Shown in pieces: positions 1 through 8,956 of a DNA stretch of 64,000 nt; positions within the stretch are counted from its first letter, which is position 1; each line of letters opens with the position of its first letter. The DNA is from Oscillospiraceae bacterium (lineage in GTDB: Bacteria > Bacillota > Clostridia > Oscillospirales > Ruminococcaceae). The translations under genes and the position numbers were made by a program. The stretch covers positions 140,734 to 204,733 of the forward strand of contig JAGBCL010000100.1 in assembly GCA_018110825.1 (NCBI GenBank), in the 5' to 3' direction. The notes under the pieces are model-generated. The model saw only the letters and a program-made list of their open reading frames with translations. It searched no databases and was not told the origin of the DNA.

Positions 1-1479
1 TTTAGGCTTTTTCAGCAGTGCACGTGCAATACAGAGTCTTTGCTTCTGACCGCCCGATACGTTTGCACCGCCCTGCTCGATATATGTATCATAGCCATCA
101 GGGAAACGAACGATAAACTCGTCAGCCTGAGCAAGCTTGCAGGCTTCAATCATTTCCTCGTCGGTAGCATTTTTGTTGCCCCAACGGAGGTTGTCCTTGA
201 TTGTTCCCGAGAAAAGAATATTTTTCTGGAGTACCATTGCAACCTCGTTACGGAGAGTTTCAAGGTCATACTCACGGACATCACGTCCGCCTACAAGGAT
301 TGCGCCCTCGGTTACGTCGTAAAGACGGGAGATAAGCTGTACGAGAGTTGATTTTGATGAGCCTGTGCCGCCGATGATACCGACTGTCTGTCCAGATTCA
401 ATATGGAGATTGATGTTTGAAAGTGTGTTCTTTTCGGCTGTTTTTGCGTACTTGAAGCTTACGTTGTTGAAGTCGATGGAGCCGTTTGCAATATCCATAA
501 CGGGATTTTCGGGATTGCTGAGGCTGCTCTGTTCGTCAAGCACCTCCACGATACGCTTACCTGATTCGGAAGCCATTGTAATCATTACAAACACCATTGA
601 AATCATCATAAGGCTGTTCAGAATCATAAAGCTGTATGTAAGAAGTGCGCTGAACTGACCGACATCAAGGTCAATTCCCTTTGATGTGATGATTGTATAT
701 GAACCGAAGGAAAGCACGAATACCATTACTGCGTAAAGGCAGAACTGCATAATCGGACCGTTAAGGGCAAGGATACGGTCAGCTTTTGTAAAGTCGGCGC
801 AAACATCCTCTGCGGCGGTATTGAACTTTTCCTTTTCGTAATCCTCACGAACATAGGATTTTACAACACGGATACCCTTTACGTTTTCCTGAATTGAGCT
901 GTTGAGGCGGTCGTACTTCTTGAACACCTTCTTGAACAGCGGCATAGTCTTTGCAATTACAATAATAAGTGCAACTGCAAGAATTGGTGCAACGATTAGA
1001 AAGATGAATGCCATTTTTCCGCCCATTACAAATGCCATTACAAATGCGAAAATCAGCATGAACGGACAACGTACTGCCATTCGGATAATCATCATAAATG
1101 CCATCTGCACGTTGGTTACATCGGTTGTAAGACGTGTTACGAGGGAAGATGTGGAAAATCTATCGATGTTCTCAAATGAAAAATTCTGGATATTGTAGAA
1201 CATATCCTTACGCATATTCTTCGCAAAACCGCAGGACGCTGTTGCACAAGTTATTCCTGCAAGCGCGCCGAAAGTAAGTGAAAGAATTGCCATCACTACC
1301 AGCACAAGACCGTAGTTAAGAATTGTTTTCATATCACAGCCACCTTTAATCTGGTTAACGAGCTCTGCGATAATGAACGGAATTATACATTCCATTACCA
1401 CTTCAAGCGATACAAGTATTGGTGTCAGAATTGAGTCACGCTTGTATTCACGCACGCATGACGCAAGTTTTTTTATCAT
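1..1479 (-). CDS. ABC exporter, fused permease/ATPase (3' end cut by window edge)
   Basis: Multidrug- or peptide-type ABC exporter half-transporter acting in the cytoplasmic membrane. I translated it directly from the minus strand: it begins MIKKLASCVREYKRD, followed by about six hydrophobic segments (roughly residues 15-300), then a nucleotide-binding domain with Walker A GGTGSSKST, Q-loop (VLQKN) and the signature NVSGGQKQR. Walker B and the H-loop lie beyond the left edge, so 493 residues are visible. The start at 1479 follows AGAAAGGA. Such proteins often act as heterodimers with an adjacent second half-transporter, which would lie off the window. Substrate cannot be told from sequence. 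Confidence 0.9.
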   Translation of the reverse strand, partial: MIKKLASCVREYKRDSILTPILVSLEVVMECIIPFIIAELVNQIKGGCDMKTILNYGLVLVVMAILSLTFGALAGITCATASCGFAKNMRKDMFYNIQNFSFENIDRFSTSSLVTRLTTDVTNVQMAFMMIIRMAVRCPFMLIFAFVMAFVMGGKMAFIFLIVAPILAVALIIVIAKTMPLFKKVFKKYDRLNSSIQENVKGIRVVKSYVREDYEKEKFNTAAEDVCADFTKADRILALNGPIMQFCLYAVMVFVLSFGSYTIITSKGIDLDVGQFSALLTYSFMILNSLMMISMVFVMITMASESGKRIVEVLDEQSSLSNPENPVMDIANGSIDFNNVSFKYAKTAEKNTLSNINLHIESGQTVGIIGGTGSSKSTLVQLISRLYDVTEGAILVGGRDVREYDLETLRNEVAMVLQKNILFSGTIKDNLRWGNKNATDEEMIEACKLAQADEFIVRFPDGYDTYIEQGGANVSGGQKQRLCIARALLKKPK

Positions 1480-1634
1480 ATCGGATTTACCGTCCTTTCT
1501 GCATTTACCTGAACGCAATTTTTCTTTTTTTCAAAAAAAACATTTTAATTATAACATATTTTTTTCCCTAAAATAAGACATATAAAATTAACGCATTAAC
1601 ATTTTGTTAACATTATTGTATATGTAATTTTGTA

Positions 1635-1663
1635 TTGACTTATCTGTTATAAAATAGTATAAT
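1635..1663 (+). promoter_or_regulatory. Promoter for the zinc-ribbon/TPR gene
   Basis: TTGACT, 17-nt spacer, TATAAT; predicted transcription start near 1670, about 60 nt before the start codon. Confidence 0.65.
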
Positions 1664-1704
1664 AAATATGTAAATTTCAGTATAATACTGTTATATTTTT
1701 TGTG

Positions 1705-1734
1705 AAAGGGGGATATGCTTCTCTGAGAAGCATG
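1705..1734 (+). promoter_or_regulatory. Ribosome binding site separated from the start codon by a hairpin
   Basis: AAAGGGGG (1705-1712) is 19 nt from the start ATG at 1732, too far for normal use. The interval holds a perfect inverted repeat, ATGCTTC (1715-1721) and GAAGCAT (1727-1733), with loop TCTGA. Folding would bring the Shine-Dalgarno next to the start. An ATG at 1715 opens only a three-codon ORF and is only 2 nt from the SD. Confidence 0.55.
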
Positions 1735-3837
1735 AATAAAATTATGTTTTGCGAATATTGCGGTACAAAAATGAAAGCAAAGAGCAAATTCTGTCCACAG
1801 TGCGGAAAACCTGTTGAAAACAAAAAATCAGGCACAGAAAAGAAACAGAATAGTAATGCTCAGATTCCTGATTCACCTGTTGATAAGGCCGTTTCTGTTG
1901 CAGAAATAACACCAATTATAAATCCTGTAAAAAATGAAGAACCTGCTCCTGTTGTAGAGGTTACTCCTGTTGAAGAAGTTACTCCTGTTGTAGAGGCTGC
2001 TCCTGTTGAAGAAGTTACTCCTGTCGAAGAGGTTGTTCCTGTTGAAGAAGTTACTCCTGTTGAAGAGGCTGCTCCTGTTGAAGAAGTTACTCCTGTCGAA
2101 GAGGTTGTTCCTGTTGAAGAGGTTACTCCTGTTGAAGAAGTTACTCCTGTTGAAGAAGTTACTCCTGTTGAAGAGGCTGCTCCTGTTGAAGAAGTTACTC
2201 CTGTTGAAGAGGCTGCTCCTGTTGTAGAGGTTACTCCTGTTGAAGAAGTTACTCCTGTTGAAGAAGTTACTCCTGTTGAAGAAGTTACTCCTGTTGAAGA
2301 GGCTGTTTCAGAAGTTAATACTGATGACATTATAGAAGAAACTATGCAGCAGAATTCTTCACCTGTAAGTCTTGAAAAGACACCTGAACCTGCTATTGAT
2401 GAAACTATACCGGATAATATAGCAGAAGAATATGACGATGATGCTACCGTATTTATACCGGTTAACGCTCAACAGGAAAATCCTAAGCCAGCTCCTCAGG
2501 CTGCACCTGTTTCGGAACCTGCACCTCAGGCTGCTAAACCAGCAAAAAAAGCCAAAAAATCAAAGGCACGTTCTCCGAAATCAAAAGAACTTATAAGGAA
2601 GAATGTTACTTCTACAATAGTTTATATCGTTTCTGCTGCTATTGTTGCAGGCATAGGTATTTTTGCACTTCCTAAGTTTGTTATACCTTTTGTTAATGAA
2701 AAGGTTGCAGAAAAAATGCTTGATGATGGTAAAGCTGCAAATGCACTTAATCTTTACAGAATTACCCAAAATACTGATGCTATTGGAAATGCAAAGCTTA
2801 CAATAGCCAAAGATGCTCTCGAAAGCGAAAATTATGCATACGCTGCTGCAATTTTCAGCGAACTTGAAAGCATGGATTTTGATACTGATGATGATCTTAC
2901 ATCTTACATAGATGAGGCTTTCGGCGGAAGATGCCGTGCTCTTATCAATGGCGGCAAATATAATCTTGCAGCTGCTGATGCAACTCAGATTTCCGATGAA
3001 CTTCTCAGTGCAAGCGTTGCAAATGATACTTTAATTTCCCGTGCTAAAGTTCTTTCTTCCGAAGGAAAAACTGTGGAAGCATATGAGATGGTTACTGCTG
3101 TAAATACTTCTGCTGCCTATGATTCAGAAGCTTATAATGTTATTGCTTATAACTATGCAGTTTCTCTCTACAACGAAATGAACTTTGAAAAGGCATATAA
3201 TATCCTTACAAAAGCAACAGATGATGCTTCTGTTGAGCTGCGTAATTCAAGTGCTTATCATTTTGCAAATGAATTACTCAAAAACAAGGATTACGAAAAA
3301 GCTGCTGAAATGTTTGAAAATGCAAACGGCTACAGCGATTCAGATGCAAAAATAAAGGAATGTAATTATCAGCTTGGTTTAATTAATTATAACAAGGGCA
3401 ACTATGATGCTGCACTTGGATATTTTGAAAAGGCTAACGGATATAAGGAATCTGCTTCTTATATCAGTAAGATAGAAGAAAAAGTTGCATATACCGGATG
3501 GGAAATTGATGCTTACACATCTAATTACTATAATCCGGTTACCAACCTGCCCGGTTCCGAAACAACACTTATTTCAGCTTATGATGAGTTTGTTTATTCC
3601 TTTACTTTGAGCAATGCCAATAACAATACAAATGGTGTTACTATCAAAATTACAATTACAACACCTGATTATCAGACTGCTTCTGAAACATTCTATAATG
3701 TTTACAATGGTGATAGTTACTGCTATTCAGCATACTATGAATACCCTGAATTCGGAGCAACAGGCACAGCCACATTCACCGCTACTCTTGTTGAAACAGG
3801 TGAAGTTCTTGATGTTACTTCATTTACAATTTACTGA
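1732..3837 (+). CDS. Zinc-ribbon, repeat-stalk, single-TM, TPR protein
   Basis: Unnamed 701-residue membrane protein. Order: N-terminal zinc ribbon (CEYCG...CPQCG, residues about 5-25); a long low-complexity stalk built from about 20 copies of PVEEVT/PVEEAA/PVEEVV (about residues 70-195); a Pro/Ala/Lys linker; one membrane segment (about residues 295-320); TPR-like helical repeats (about 330-590, e.g. YEKAAEMFENANGYSD and YDAALGYFEKANGYKE); and a beta-rich C-terminal domain I do not recognise. The zinc ribbon would be cytoplasmic and the TPR part outside. GTG at 1702 lies upstream of the Shine-Dalgarno, so ATG 1732 is preferred; ATG 1744 is also possible. It is probably co-transcribed with the next gene. 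Function unknown. Confidence 0.85.
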   Translation: MNKIMFCEYCGTKMKAKSKFCPQCGKPVENKKSGTEKKQNSNAQIPDSPVDKAVSVAEITPIINPVKNEEPAPVVEVTPVEEVTPVVEAAPVEEVTPVEEVVPVEEVTPVEEAAPVEEVTPVEEVVPVEEVTPVEEVTPVEEVTPVEEAAPVEEVTPVEEAAPVVEVTPVEEVTPVEEVTPVEEVTPVEEAVSEVNTDDIIEETMQQNSSPVSLEKTPEPAIDETIPDNIAEEYDDDATVFIPVNAQQENPKPAPQAAPVSEPAPQAAKPAKKAKKSKARSPKSKELIRKNVTSTIVYIVSAAIVAGIGIFALPKFVIPFVNEKVAEKMLDDGKAANALNLYRITQNTDAIGNAKLTIAKDALESENYAYAAAIFSELESMDFDTDDDLTSYIDEAFGGRCRALINGGKYNLAAADATQISDELLSASVANDTLISRAKVLSSEGKTVEAYEMVTAVNTSAAYDSEAYNVIAYNYAVSLYNEMNFEKAYNILTKATDDASVELRNSSAYHFANELLKNKDYEKAAEMFENANGYSDSDAKIKECNYQLGLINYNKGNYDAALGYFEKANGYKESASYISKIEEKVAYTGWEIDAYTSNYYNPVTNLPGSETTLISAYDEFVYSFTLSNANNNTNGVTIKITITTPDYQTASETFYNVYNGDSYCYSAYYEYPEFGATGTATFTATLVETGEVLDVTSFTIY
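1936..2307 (+). repeat. 18-bp in-frame tandem repeat array
   Basis: Tandem copies of an 18-bp unit of the type CCTGTTGAAGAAGTTACT encode PVEEVT and variants (PVEEAA, PVEEVV, PVVEVT). The unit is a multiple of three, so a gain or loss of a copy stays in frame and two other frames stay open by chance. Confidence 0.9.
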
Positions 3838-3845
3838 TAAAACAG

Positions 3846-3899
3846 AAAGGAGGGCATATTTCTCCCCAAAGATGCATTTGCGGAGAAATTGTAAATATG
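3846..3899 (+). promoter_or_regulatory. Ribosome binding site with a long intervening hairpin
   Basis: AAAGGAGGG (3846-3854) is 42 nt before ATG 3897. Between them ATTTCTCC (3858-3865) pairs perfectly with GGAGAAAT (3882-3889), extended inside by CAAA/TTTG (3867-3870/3877-3880) around loop GATGCA. With the hairpin folded the effective spacing is about 10 nt. There is no U-tract, so it is not a terminator. Confidence 0.65.
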
Positions 3900-4841
3900 A
3901 ATATTCAGACTGAAGAAAATATTGCTATTGAGCAGCAGCCTGCTGCTTCCACAAAAACTAATAAATCCATGCCGGCGGCGGTACGTGTTATTCTTTGTAT
4001 TCTGCTTTCTACACTGTTTCTTGTGACAGTTGTTGCTTCATCAGCAATCGTTGTTGTAAAGAAGGTTATTACAAGAGAAAACATTGAAAAAATTCTCGAT
4101 AATACTGATTACATGACTATACCGCTTGAAATTGACAACATTCAATCAAATCTGTATGAGATGTTCTTCATTGCTTTTGCCAACAATTCCACTAAGAAGG
4201 TTGATATTTATGAGCTTGCAGAAGATACGGAATTTGAAAAAATGATTGCAGGATGTCTCTATGATTATGTATCATTTGTACTATATGATGACAAGCTGGA
4301 TGAAATTGATGATGACATCATAAAGGATTTTTATGATGATAATTCCAAAACAATAGACAGAGCTTTCAACATCACTTTAAGCCGCAATGATATTTATGAA
4401 ATCATTGATGAGCAGGATGATATTTTCGACAAGCTTTCCGATAAGGAAATTGAAAAATCGGTTCCTTATATTGAGCTTATCAGATTTGCAATGTCCCCTG
4501 CTGCTTTAATTATCCTTGGTGTTACTGCGGCAATTCTTCTTATTCTCATCGGAATTGTTTCCAGAAGTGTAGGAACACCGCTCGTTATTACAGGTGTTTT
4601 TGCATCAATCATCGGACTTGCAGGCATAATTGCAGCTTATCTTGCTATCTTTGGCGTAATCGGCATTGCTGCAGCACCGGTTACAACTGCTTCTGTAATC
4701 TGGCAGGGTGTTGTAAGCGCACTTGTTCCAAGCGTAACCGTTTTGTTTGTATACATACTCACAGGCGGAATTCTGCTTATTCTTACTGGTGGATTTATAG
4801 GAAAGATACGCAGAAATATCAAGCGTGCGAAAACTCAATAA
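3897..4841 (+). CDS. Multi-pass membrane protein of unknown function
   Basis: A 314-residue protein: short hydrophilic N-terminus, a first membrane segment (about residues 28-55), a roughly 140-residue acidic extracytoplasmic region rich in Asp/Glu/Ile, then three or four membrane segments (about 197-300) and a basic C-terminal tail. No domain recognised. It starts 59 nt after the zinc-ribbon/TPR gene and shares its unusual hairpin-separated ribosome binding site, so the two are likely one operon, possibly a membrane complex. The start is fixed by ATG 3897; no closer in-frame ATG, GTG or TTG follows the SD. Confidence 0.75.
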   Translation: MNIQTEENIAIEQQPAASTKTNKSMPAAVRVILCILLSTLFLVTVVASSAIVVVKKVITRENIEKILDNTDYMTIPLEIDNIQSNLYEMFFIAFANNSTKKVDIYELAEDTEFEKMIAGCLYDYVSFVLYDDKLDEIDDDIIKDFYDDNSKTIDRAFNITLSRNDIYEIIDEQDDIFDKLSDKEIEKSVPYIELIRFAMSPAALIILGVTAAILLILIGIVSRSVGTPLVITGVFASIIGLAGIIAAYLAIFGVIGIAAAPVTTASVIWQGVVSALVPSVTVLFVYILTGGILLILTGGFIGKIRRNIKRAKTQ

Positions 4842-4847
4842 ACAACG

Positions 4848-4875
4848 ATACCCCAAGAAAATTCTTGGGGTATTT
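4848..4875 (+). terminator. Hairpin after the membrane-protein operon
   Basis: ATACCCCAAGAA (4848-4859) pairs with TTCTTGGGGTAT (4862-4873). The T-tract is short, so efficiency is uncertain. Confidence 0.7.
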
Positions 4876-4904
4876 GATTATTGCTGACCAGCGAGGTATT
4901 ATCT

Positions 4905-5633
4905 ATGCTCAATATAAATGATATAAATGCAATTGTTTCAGATATCAATGCCTTATGGAAAGAATATCGAGATAAGTACATTGAACTGTCAAACGAAGCA
5001 GAATGCATCTCTGCCAATGTATCATCTTTTCAAAGTATGCGAACAATTCATAATATTCCTAATGGGATAATCCCTGATACAAAAAGTATTGTAAAAGAGT
5101 TTGAATTTCCTGACAAATATATATCTTCCGAATACTGGTGCCAAAGTAAAAGACATTCCTACAAAATATATCGAAGAAATAATAACTCAATAATCAGAAT
5201 ATGTGCAGATAAGAAATTTGATGAATATTACATGGATAACGACACTGTCATATGCTTTGACTGTGGCAAAATTTCTTCTGTCGGTAAAATAAAGCACAGT
5301 AATGGATTGATATCACAAACCTACATTGCTGACATACTAAATGATTATTCCCAAAATATTGATATAGTTATAAAATGCAACGAGTATATTTATAATGATA
5401 TAAGACAGCTCGTTAAGATTATTACATATATTTTTGATACAACGCGAAAGCCATTTTTGATTGGTGCAGATTTTATTGGTTCAGGAAAAGAATTCAAGGA
5501 TAACCCTCATATATATGAGCATGAAATTCACTATAATAACAACAAAATTGCAGAAACTGCCACGGTATCAAGTCCTTTTTATCCAGAAACACGAGCAGTA
5601 TTTAAAGTAAAACAACAGAACAAAAACACCTGA
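4905..5633 (+). CDS. Hypothetical protein
   Basis: A 242-residue soluble protein I do not recognise. The N-terminus is helical (about 1-40), the rest mixed, with a CFDCG pair near residue 115. ATG 4905 is chosen because GCGAGG lies 8 nt upstream; a TTG 24 nt earlier has no ribosome binding site. It stands alone between two terminators and is more AT-rich in wobble positions than the following genes, which fits an accessory gene. Confidence 0.6.
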   Translation: MLNINDINAIVSDINALWKEYRDKYIELSNEAECISANVSSFQSMRTIHNIPNGIIPDTKSIVKEFEFPDKYISSEYWCQSKRHSYKIYRRNNNSIIRICADKKFDEYYMDNDTVICFDCGKISSVGKIKHSNGLISQTYIADILNDYSQNIDIVIKCNEYIYNDIRQLVKIITYIFDTTRKPFLIGADFIGSGKEFKDNPHIYEHEIHYNNNKIAETATVSSPFYPETRAVFKVKQQNKNT

Positions 5634-5663
5634 GAAGTCGAGTGCTTCTCAGGTGTTTTTTTA
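5622..5663. terminator. Bidirectional terminator
   Basis: CACCTGAGAAG (5627-5637) pairs with CTTCTCAGGTG (5645-5655), with A-rich sequence on one side and a T-tract on the other. It serves both convergent genes. Confidence 0.88.
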
Positions 5664-6218
5664 CGCTTCATATTCACTTCGTAGAATTGAAAAATAGTGT
5701 CTGCCCACATACTCGCCGTTCATGAAGAAATAGTCACGGAGTGTCCCTTCGTATGTAAAACCACATTTTTCTATTACACGCTTTGACGGAGCATTGATAG
5801 TCTTGGTGCAAATCTGAACCTTGTGGAGGTTCATTTCCTTGAAACCAAAAGCTATAACAGCCTTTGTTGCTTCGGTTGCGTAGCCTTTGCACTGGAACTC
5901 CGCACCTATGCAATATTCGATTTCGGCAAAGTGATTTTTGCTGTCCACGAGGAAATACGCAATCTGACCGATACACTCGCCCGATGCCTTTTCGATTACT
6001 GCCCAACGGTAATAATCCTCACGCTCATATGAGCCGATATATTTGTCAAGCAGACCCTTGACCTCAGCTTTTGTTGAGTAGACAGGCTCGGAGTAAAGCG
6101 ACTGAATTTTCTCGTCCGCAACCCAGTTTTTCAGCATTGCTTCGTCGTCAGTATACTCAAATCTGCGGAGCACGAGACGTTCGGTTTCGATTGTTTTTGT
6201 TCCGATGTGGGTAAGCAT
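5661..6218 (-). CDS. GNAT acetyltransferase (RimJ/RimL-like)
   Basis: A 185-residue N-acetyltransferase that would transfer acetyl from acetyl-CoA to an amine. It opens with the RimJ/RimL-type ETERLVLRRF strand, has the acetyl-CoA-binding region FQCKGYATEATKAVIAFGF (about residues 110-130) and the late motif NAPSKRVIEKCGFTYEGTLRD. Start ATG 6218 follows GAGGTG by 8 nt. It is transcribed alone from its own promoter. Substrate (ribosomal protein, antibiotic or small amine) cannot be inferred. Confidence 0.88.
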   Translation of the reverse strand: MLTHIGTKTIETERLVLRRFEYTDDEAMLKNWVADEKIQSLYSEPVYSTKAEVKGLLDKYIGSYEREDYYRWAVIEKASGECIGQIAYFLVDSKNHFAEIEYCIGAEFQCKGYATEATKAVIAFGFKEMNLHKVQICTKTINAPSKRVIEKCGFTYEGTLRDYFFMNGEYVGRHYFSILRSEYEA

Positions 6219-6248
6219 AGTTCATCACCTCAGTTATTTGTTATGGAA

Positions 6249-6277
6249 ATTATATCACCCTGTCAGATTATTGTCAA
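6249..6277 (-). promoter_or_regulatory. Promoter of the GNAT gene
   Basis: On the minus strand: TTGACA, 17 nt, TATAAT. The -35 overlaps the T-rich tail of the tyrS terminator. Confidence 0.65.
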
Positions 6278-6310
6278 GAAAATTCCACGGAAAACCATTC
6301 TTCCCGTGGG
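6276..6310 (-). terminator. tyrS terminator
   Basis: Minus-strand hairpin CCACGG...CCGTGG (6285-6290 with 6304-6309) followed by AATTTTCTT. Confidence 0.65.
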
Positions 6311-6339
6311 ATAATTTTTTTCTATAGTTTTATTGCTGA

Positions 6340-7554
6340 TTAGGATTTTATAGCCTTGTGGAAAACCTTCTTGCCCTTCTTGATGATAACTTCTGTTTCA
6401 ATCTGAATAAGAGCGTTAGGGTCAGTAATCTTCACGTCATCAACGGAAACACCGCCCTGCTGAACGTTACGTCTTGCCTCACTCTTTGAAGGAACAAGTC
6501 CTGTCTTTACAAGCAGGTCGAGGATGTTGATACCCTCTGCTGGAATTTCAGCCGCAGGAATTTCTGTAGATGGCATATTAGCTGTGTTGCCTCCGCCGCC
6601 GAAAAGTGCCTTTGCGCCTTCCTGTGCCTTGTTTGCTTCTTCCTCGCCGTGAACAAGCTTTGTAAGCTCATAAGCAAGGATTTCCTTAGCCTTGTTGAGC
6701 TGACTGCCTTCCCAGTCTGCCATTGCTTCGATTTCTTCGATTGGGAGGAATGTGAGCATTCTGATACACTTCATAACGTCAGCGTCAGCAACGTTTCTCC
6801 AGTACTGGTAGAAGTCGAAAGGGCTTGTCTTTTCAGGGTCAAGCCATACAGCACCCTTTTCTGTCTTACCCATCTTCTTGCCCTCGGAGTTGAGGAGAAG
6901 TGTGATTGTCATAGCGTGAGCGTCCTTGCCAAGCTTCTTTCTGATAAGCTCAGTACCGCCGAGCATATTTGCCCACTGGTCGTCGCCACCGAACTGCATA
7001 TTACAACCGTACTTCTGGAAAAGCATGTAGAAGTCGTAGCTCTGCATAATCATATAGTTGAATTCGAGGAAGGTAAGTCCTCTTTCCATTCTCTGCTTGT
7101 AGCACTCGAATGTGAGCATCTTGTTTACAGAGAAGCACGCACCAACCTCACGGAGCACGTCAACATAGTTAAGGTTGAGAAGCCAGTCAGCGTTGTTTAC
7201 CATCATAGCCTTGCCGTCGGAGAAGTCAATGAAGCGGCTCATCTGCTTCTTGAAGCATTCGATATTGTGGTCGATATCTTCCTTTGTGAGCATCTTTCTC
7301 ATATCGGACTTACCTGATGGGTCACCAATCATACCTGTACCGCCGCCGAGAAGTGCGATAGGCTTGTTGCCGGCCATCTGCAGACGCTTCATAAGGCAGA
7401 GTGCCATGAAGTGACCAACGTGAAGGCTGTCAGCTGTAGGGTCAAAGCCGATGTAGAATGTAGCCTTGCCCTCGTTAATCATTTTCTTGATTTCTTCCTC
7501 ATCTGTTACCTGTGCAATAAGGCCACGGGCAACGAGTTCTTCGTAAAGTGTCAT
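6340..7554 (-). CDS. tyrS: Tyrosyl-tRNA synthetase
   Basis: Charges tRNA-Tyr with tyrosine in the cytosol (class I synthetase). A 404-residue protein with [15 protein letters not shown] (HIGH motif, about residue 46), tyrosine-pocket region (MQSYDF...GGDDQW), KMSKS-equivalent KMGKT (about residue 228), and a C-terminal S4 RNA-binding domain (about 340-400). Start ATG 7554 has AAAGGAG upstream. It is the last of four same-strand genes downstream of a tyrosine-specific T-box at 9858-10107, so it may be governed by that leader across three other genes; the 105 nt just upstream hold a T-box-tail-like sequence and no obvious promoter. Confidence 0.97.
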   Translation of the reverse strand: MTLYEELVARGLIAQVTDEEEIKKMINEGKATFYIGFDPTADSLHVGHFMALCLMKRLQMAGNKPIALLGGGTGMIGDPSGKSDMRKMLTKEDIDHNIECFKKQMSRFIDFSDGKAMMVNNADWLLNLNYVDVLREVGACFSVNKMLTFECYKQRMERGLTFLEFNYMIMQSYDFYMLFQKYGCNMQFGGDDQWANMLGGTELIRKKLGKDAHAMTITLLLNSEGKKMGKTEKGAVWLDPEKTSPFDFYQYWRNVADADVMKCIRMLTFLPIEEIEAMADWEGSQLNKAKEILAYELTKLVHGEEEANKAQEGAKALFGGGGNTANMPSTEIPAAEIPAEGINILDLLVKTGLVPSKSEARRNVQQGGVSVDDVKITDPNALIQIETEVIIKKGKKVFHKAIKS

Positions 7555-7612
7555 AGTTTTTACTCCTTTATATAAATTTAATTTTCAACAATTTTACACG
7601 TCATAAACGATG

Positions 7613-7650
7613 AAATCAAAAGCTGATTTCACGGATACCACCGCCTTTCA
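7613..7650 (-). other. T-box-tail-like sequence plus hairpin before tyrS
   Basis: On the minus strand GGCGGTGGTATCCGTG resembles the T-box core (GGTGGTACCGCG in the complete leader nearby). It runs into TGAAATCA/TGATTTCA, an 8-bp hairpin. No room for a Stem I exists because the NUDIX gene ends at 7660. It may be a remnant of an ancestral tyrS leader or chance similarity. Confidence 0.35.
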
Positions 7651-7659
7651 AGGTATTGT

Positions 7660-8145
7660 TTATCTCATATCATTGACATAACTCGTAAAATGCTCGGGAA
7701 GCTTTTTCACAAGCTCCTTTGCAAGCACGGGTCTTACGTCATAATCGTCAATCTTATCAATAGGCAGCCAACACATTCTTTCGTGTGCTCCGCAGGTTGT
7801 AACGCTTTCAACGTCATACTCACGCTTTTTCGTGGGCTTCATCAGATAGTAGAACTCAACAGCGTGGCAATTAAGGTCTTTCAGCCACACATCGTCACCA
7901 TTGAAGAAATTTTCCACCAGACAAAGCGGTCTTTCAATCTCAAACCTTTCGCCCGTTTCCTCGTAAACCTCACGGATAACAGCGTCCTCGGAGCGTTCTC
8001 CGACGTGAACACCGCCGCCGATTGTATAGTAGTAGCCCGACTCCTCGCCGTAGGAAAAAAGAGCGTGCCCCTCCGAAATAATTATCGCACCCACACGGTA
8101 TCGGAACCAGTCGTTATCCTTGCAGAAGCAGCAGTCGATAGGCAT
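7660..8145 (-). CDS. NUDIX hydrolase
   Basis: Hydrolyses a nucleoside diphosphate linked to some moiety X. A 161-residue protein with the NUDIX box GGGVHVGERSEDAVIREVYEETGE (shown here as G-x5-E-x7-REVYEETGE, about residues 38-61). Start ATG 8145 has GAGGTG 5 nt upstream and lies 1 nt from the stop of the methyltransferase gene, so translation is coupled. The N-terminal CCFCKDNDWFRYRVGA is typical of a subgroup of clostridial NUDIX proteins. Substrate unknown. Confidence 0.88.
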   Translation of the reverse strand: MPIDCCFCKDNDWFRYRVGAIIISEGHALFSYGEESGYYYTIGGGVHVGERSEDAVIREVYEETGERFEIERPLCLVENFFNGDDVWLKDLNCHAVEFYYLMKPTKKREYDVESVTTCGAHERMCWLPIDKIDDYDVRPVLAKELVKKLPEHFTSYVNDMR

Positions 8146-8146
8146 A

Positions 8147-8938
8147 TCAACACCTCTTTTCAAGCACCATAATTGCACAATAATGCAGTACATCAAACTG
8201 TTCAGGAGCAATTTTATCAAGCAATTCAAGATGCTCCTTTTCAAACTCTGCAATCTCATTTTCAGCAAGCGATGCGCCTATTCCGCGGCACGCCTTGATG
8301 CGTCCGTTCCAGCTTTCACGGGTAAACGGTACATTTACGTCGAAAATTTCGCTGTGCACACGCTTGAAATATTTGTCATAAACCTCGGGAACGAAGATAT
8401 CACGGCGGGTTTCACCGCAACCAGTCCAGTTGGGATTGTATTTCAGCACAAGCTCCTCGCTTGCACCTGCAAGCTTATCCTCGTATGGCAGCCAAGCCAT
8501 ATACAGCACCGCAAGTCTGCCGCCGCTTTTCAACATTTCCGCAAGCTTCGGGGCGGTTACTTCGTGGTCGAAATAGAAGAAACACTGACAGGCTGTAACA
8601 GCGTCAAAGGTGTTGTTCGGGAAGTCAAGCTTCTCGGTCGGACAGCACAAAAAGTCAATGTCCATACCACTTTGCTGTGCAAGAATTTTTGCCTGTTCAA
8701 TCTGATTTTCGGCAATGTCCGTCCCCGTAAACCTTGCACCGAAGCGGTACATATTCCGTGGGATAACGCCCGTTCCCGTGCCGATGTCGAGAACATTCTG
8801 CCCCTCGGTACAGATGCCGAGAGAGTAAATTTTGCGGTAAAATTCCTCAGGATAAATATCACGATATTTCGCATAATCGGCGGAAGTCCTGCCCCAGTCG
8901 AATGCTTTGTCGTTGTCGATTTCCTTGTTTGTAATCAT
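8147..8938 (-). CDS. Class I SAM-dependent methyltransferase
   Basis: A 263-residue methyltransferase of the Methyltransf_11 type: SAM-binding motif I VLDIGTGTGVIP (about residues 50-61), acidic residue after strand 2 (FTGTDIAENQ), and motif III LAEMLKSGGRLAVLYMAWLP (about 135). Between radical SAM and NUDIX genes in one tight unit. Small-molecule or RNA substrate cannot be assigned. Confidence 0.88.
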   Translation of the reverse strand: MITNKEIDNDKAFDWGRTSADYAKYRDIYPEEFYRKIYSLGICTEGQNVLDIGTGTGVIPRNMYRFGARFTGTDIAENQIEQAKILAQQSGMDIDFLCCPTEKLDFPNNTFDAVTACQCFFYFDHEVTAPKLAEMLKSGGRLAVLYMAWLPYEDKLAGASEELVLKYNPNWTGCGETRRDIFVPEVYDKYFKRVHSEIFDVNVPFTRESWNGRIKACRGIGASLAENEIAEFEKEHLELLDKIAPEQFDVLHYCAIMVLEKRC

Positions 8939-8956
8939 AATATTTCTCCTTTCGGT

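Noticed and set aside
1936-2307. Possible CRISPR array
   Set aside because: Units are contiguous and coding, with no spacers.
1860-2330. Antisense frame reading STGVTSSTG repeats
   Set aside because: Open only because the sense repeat unit is 18 bp; no start signals.
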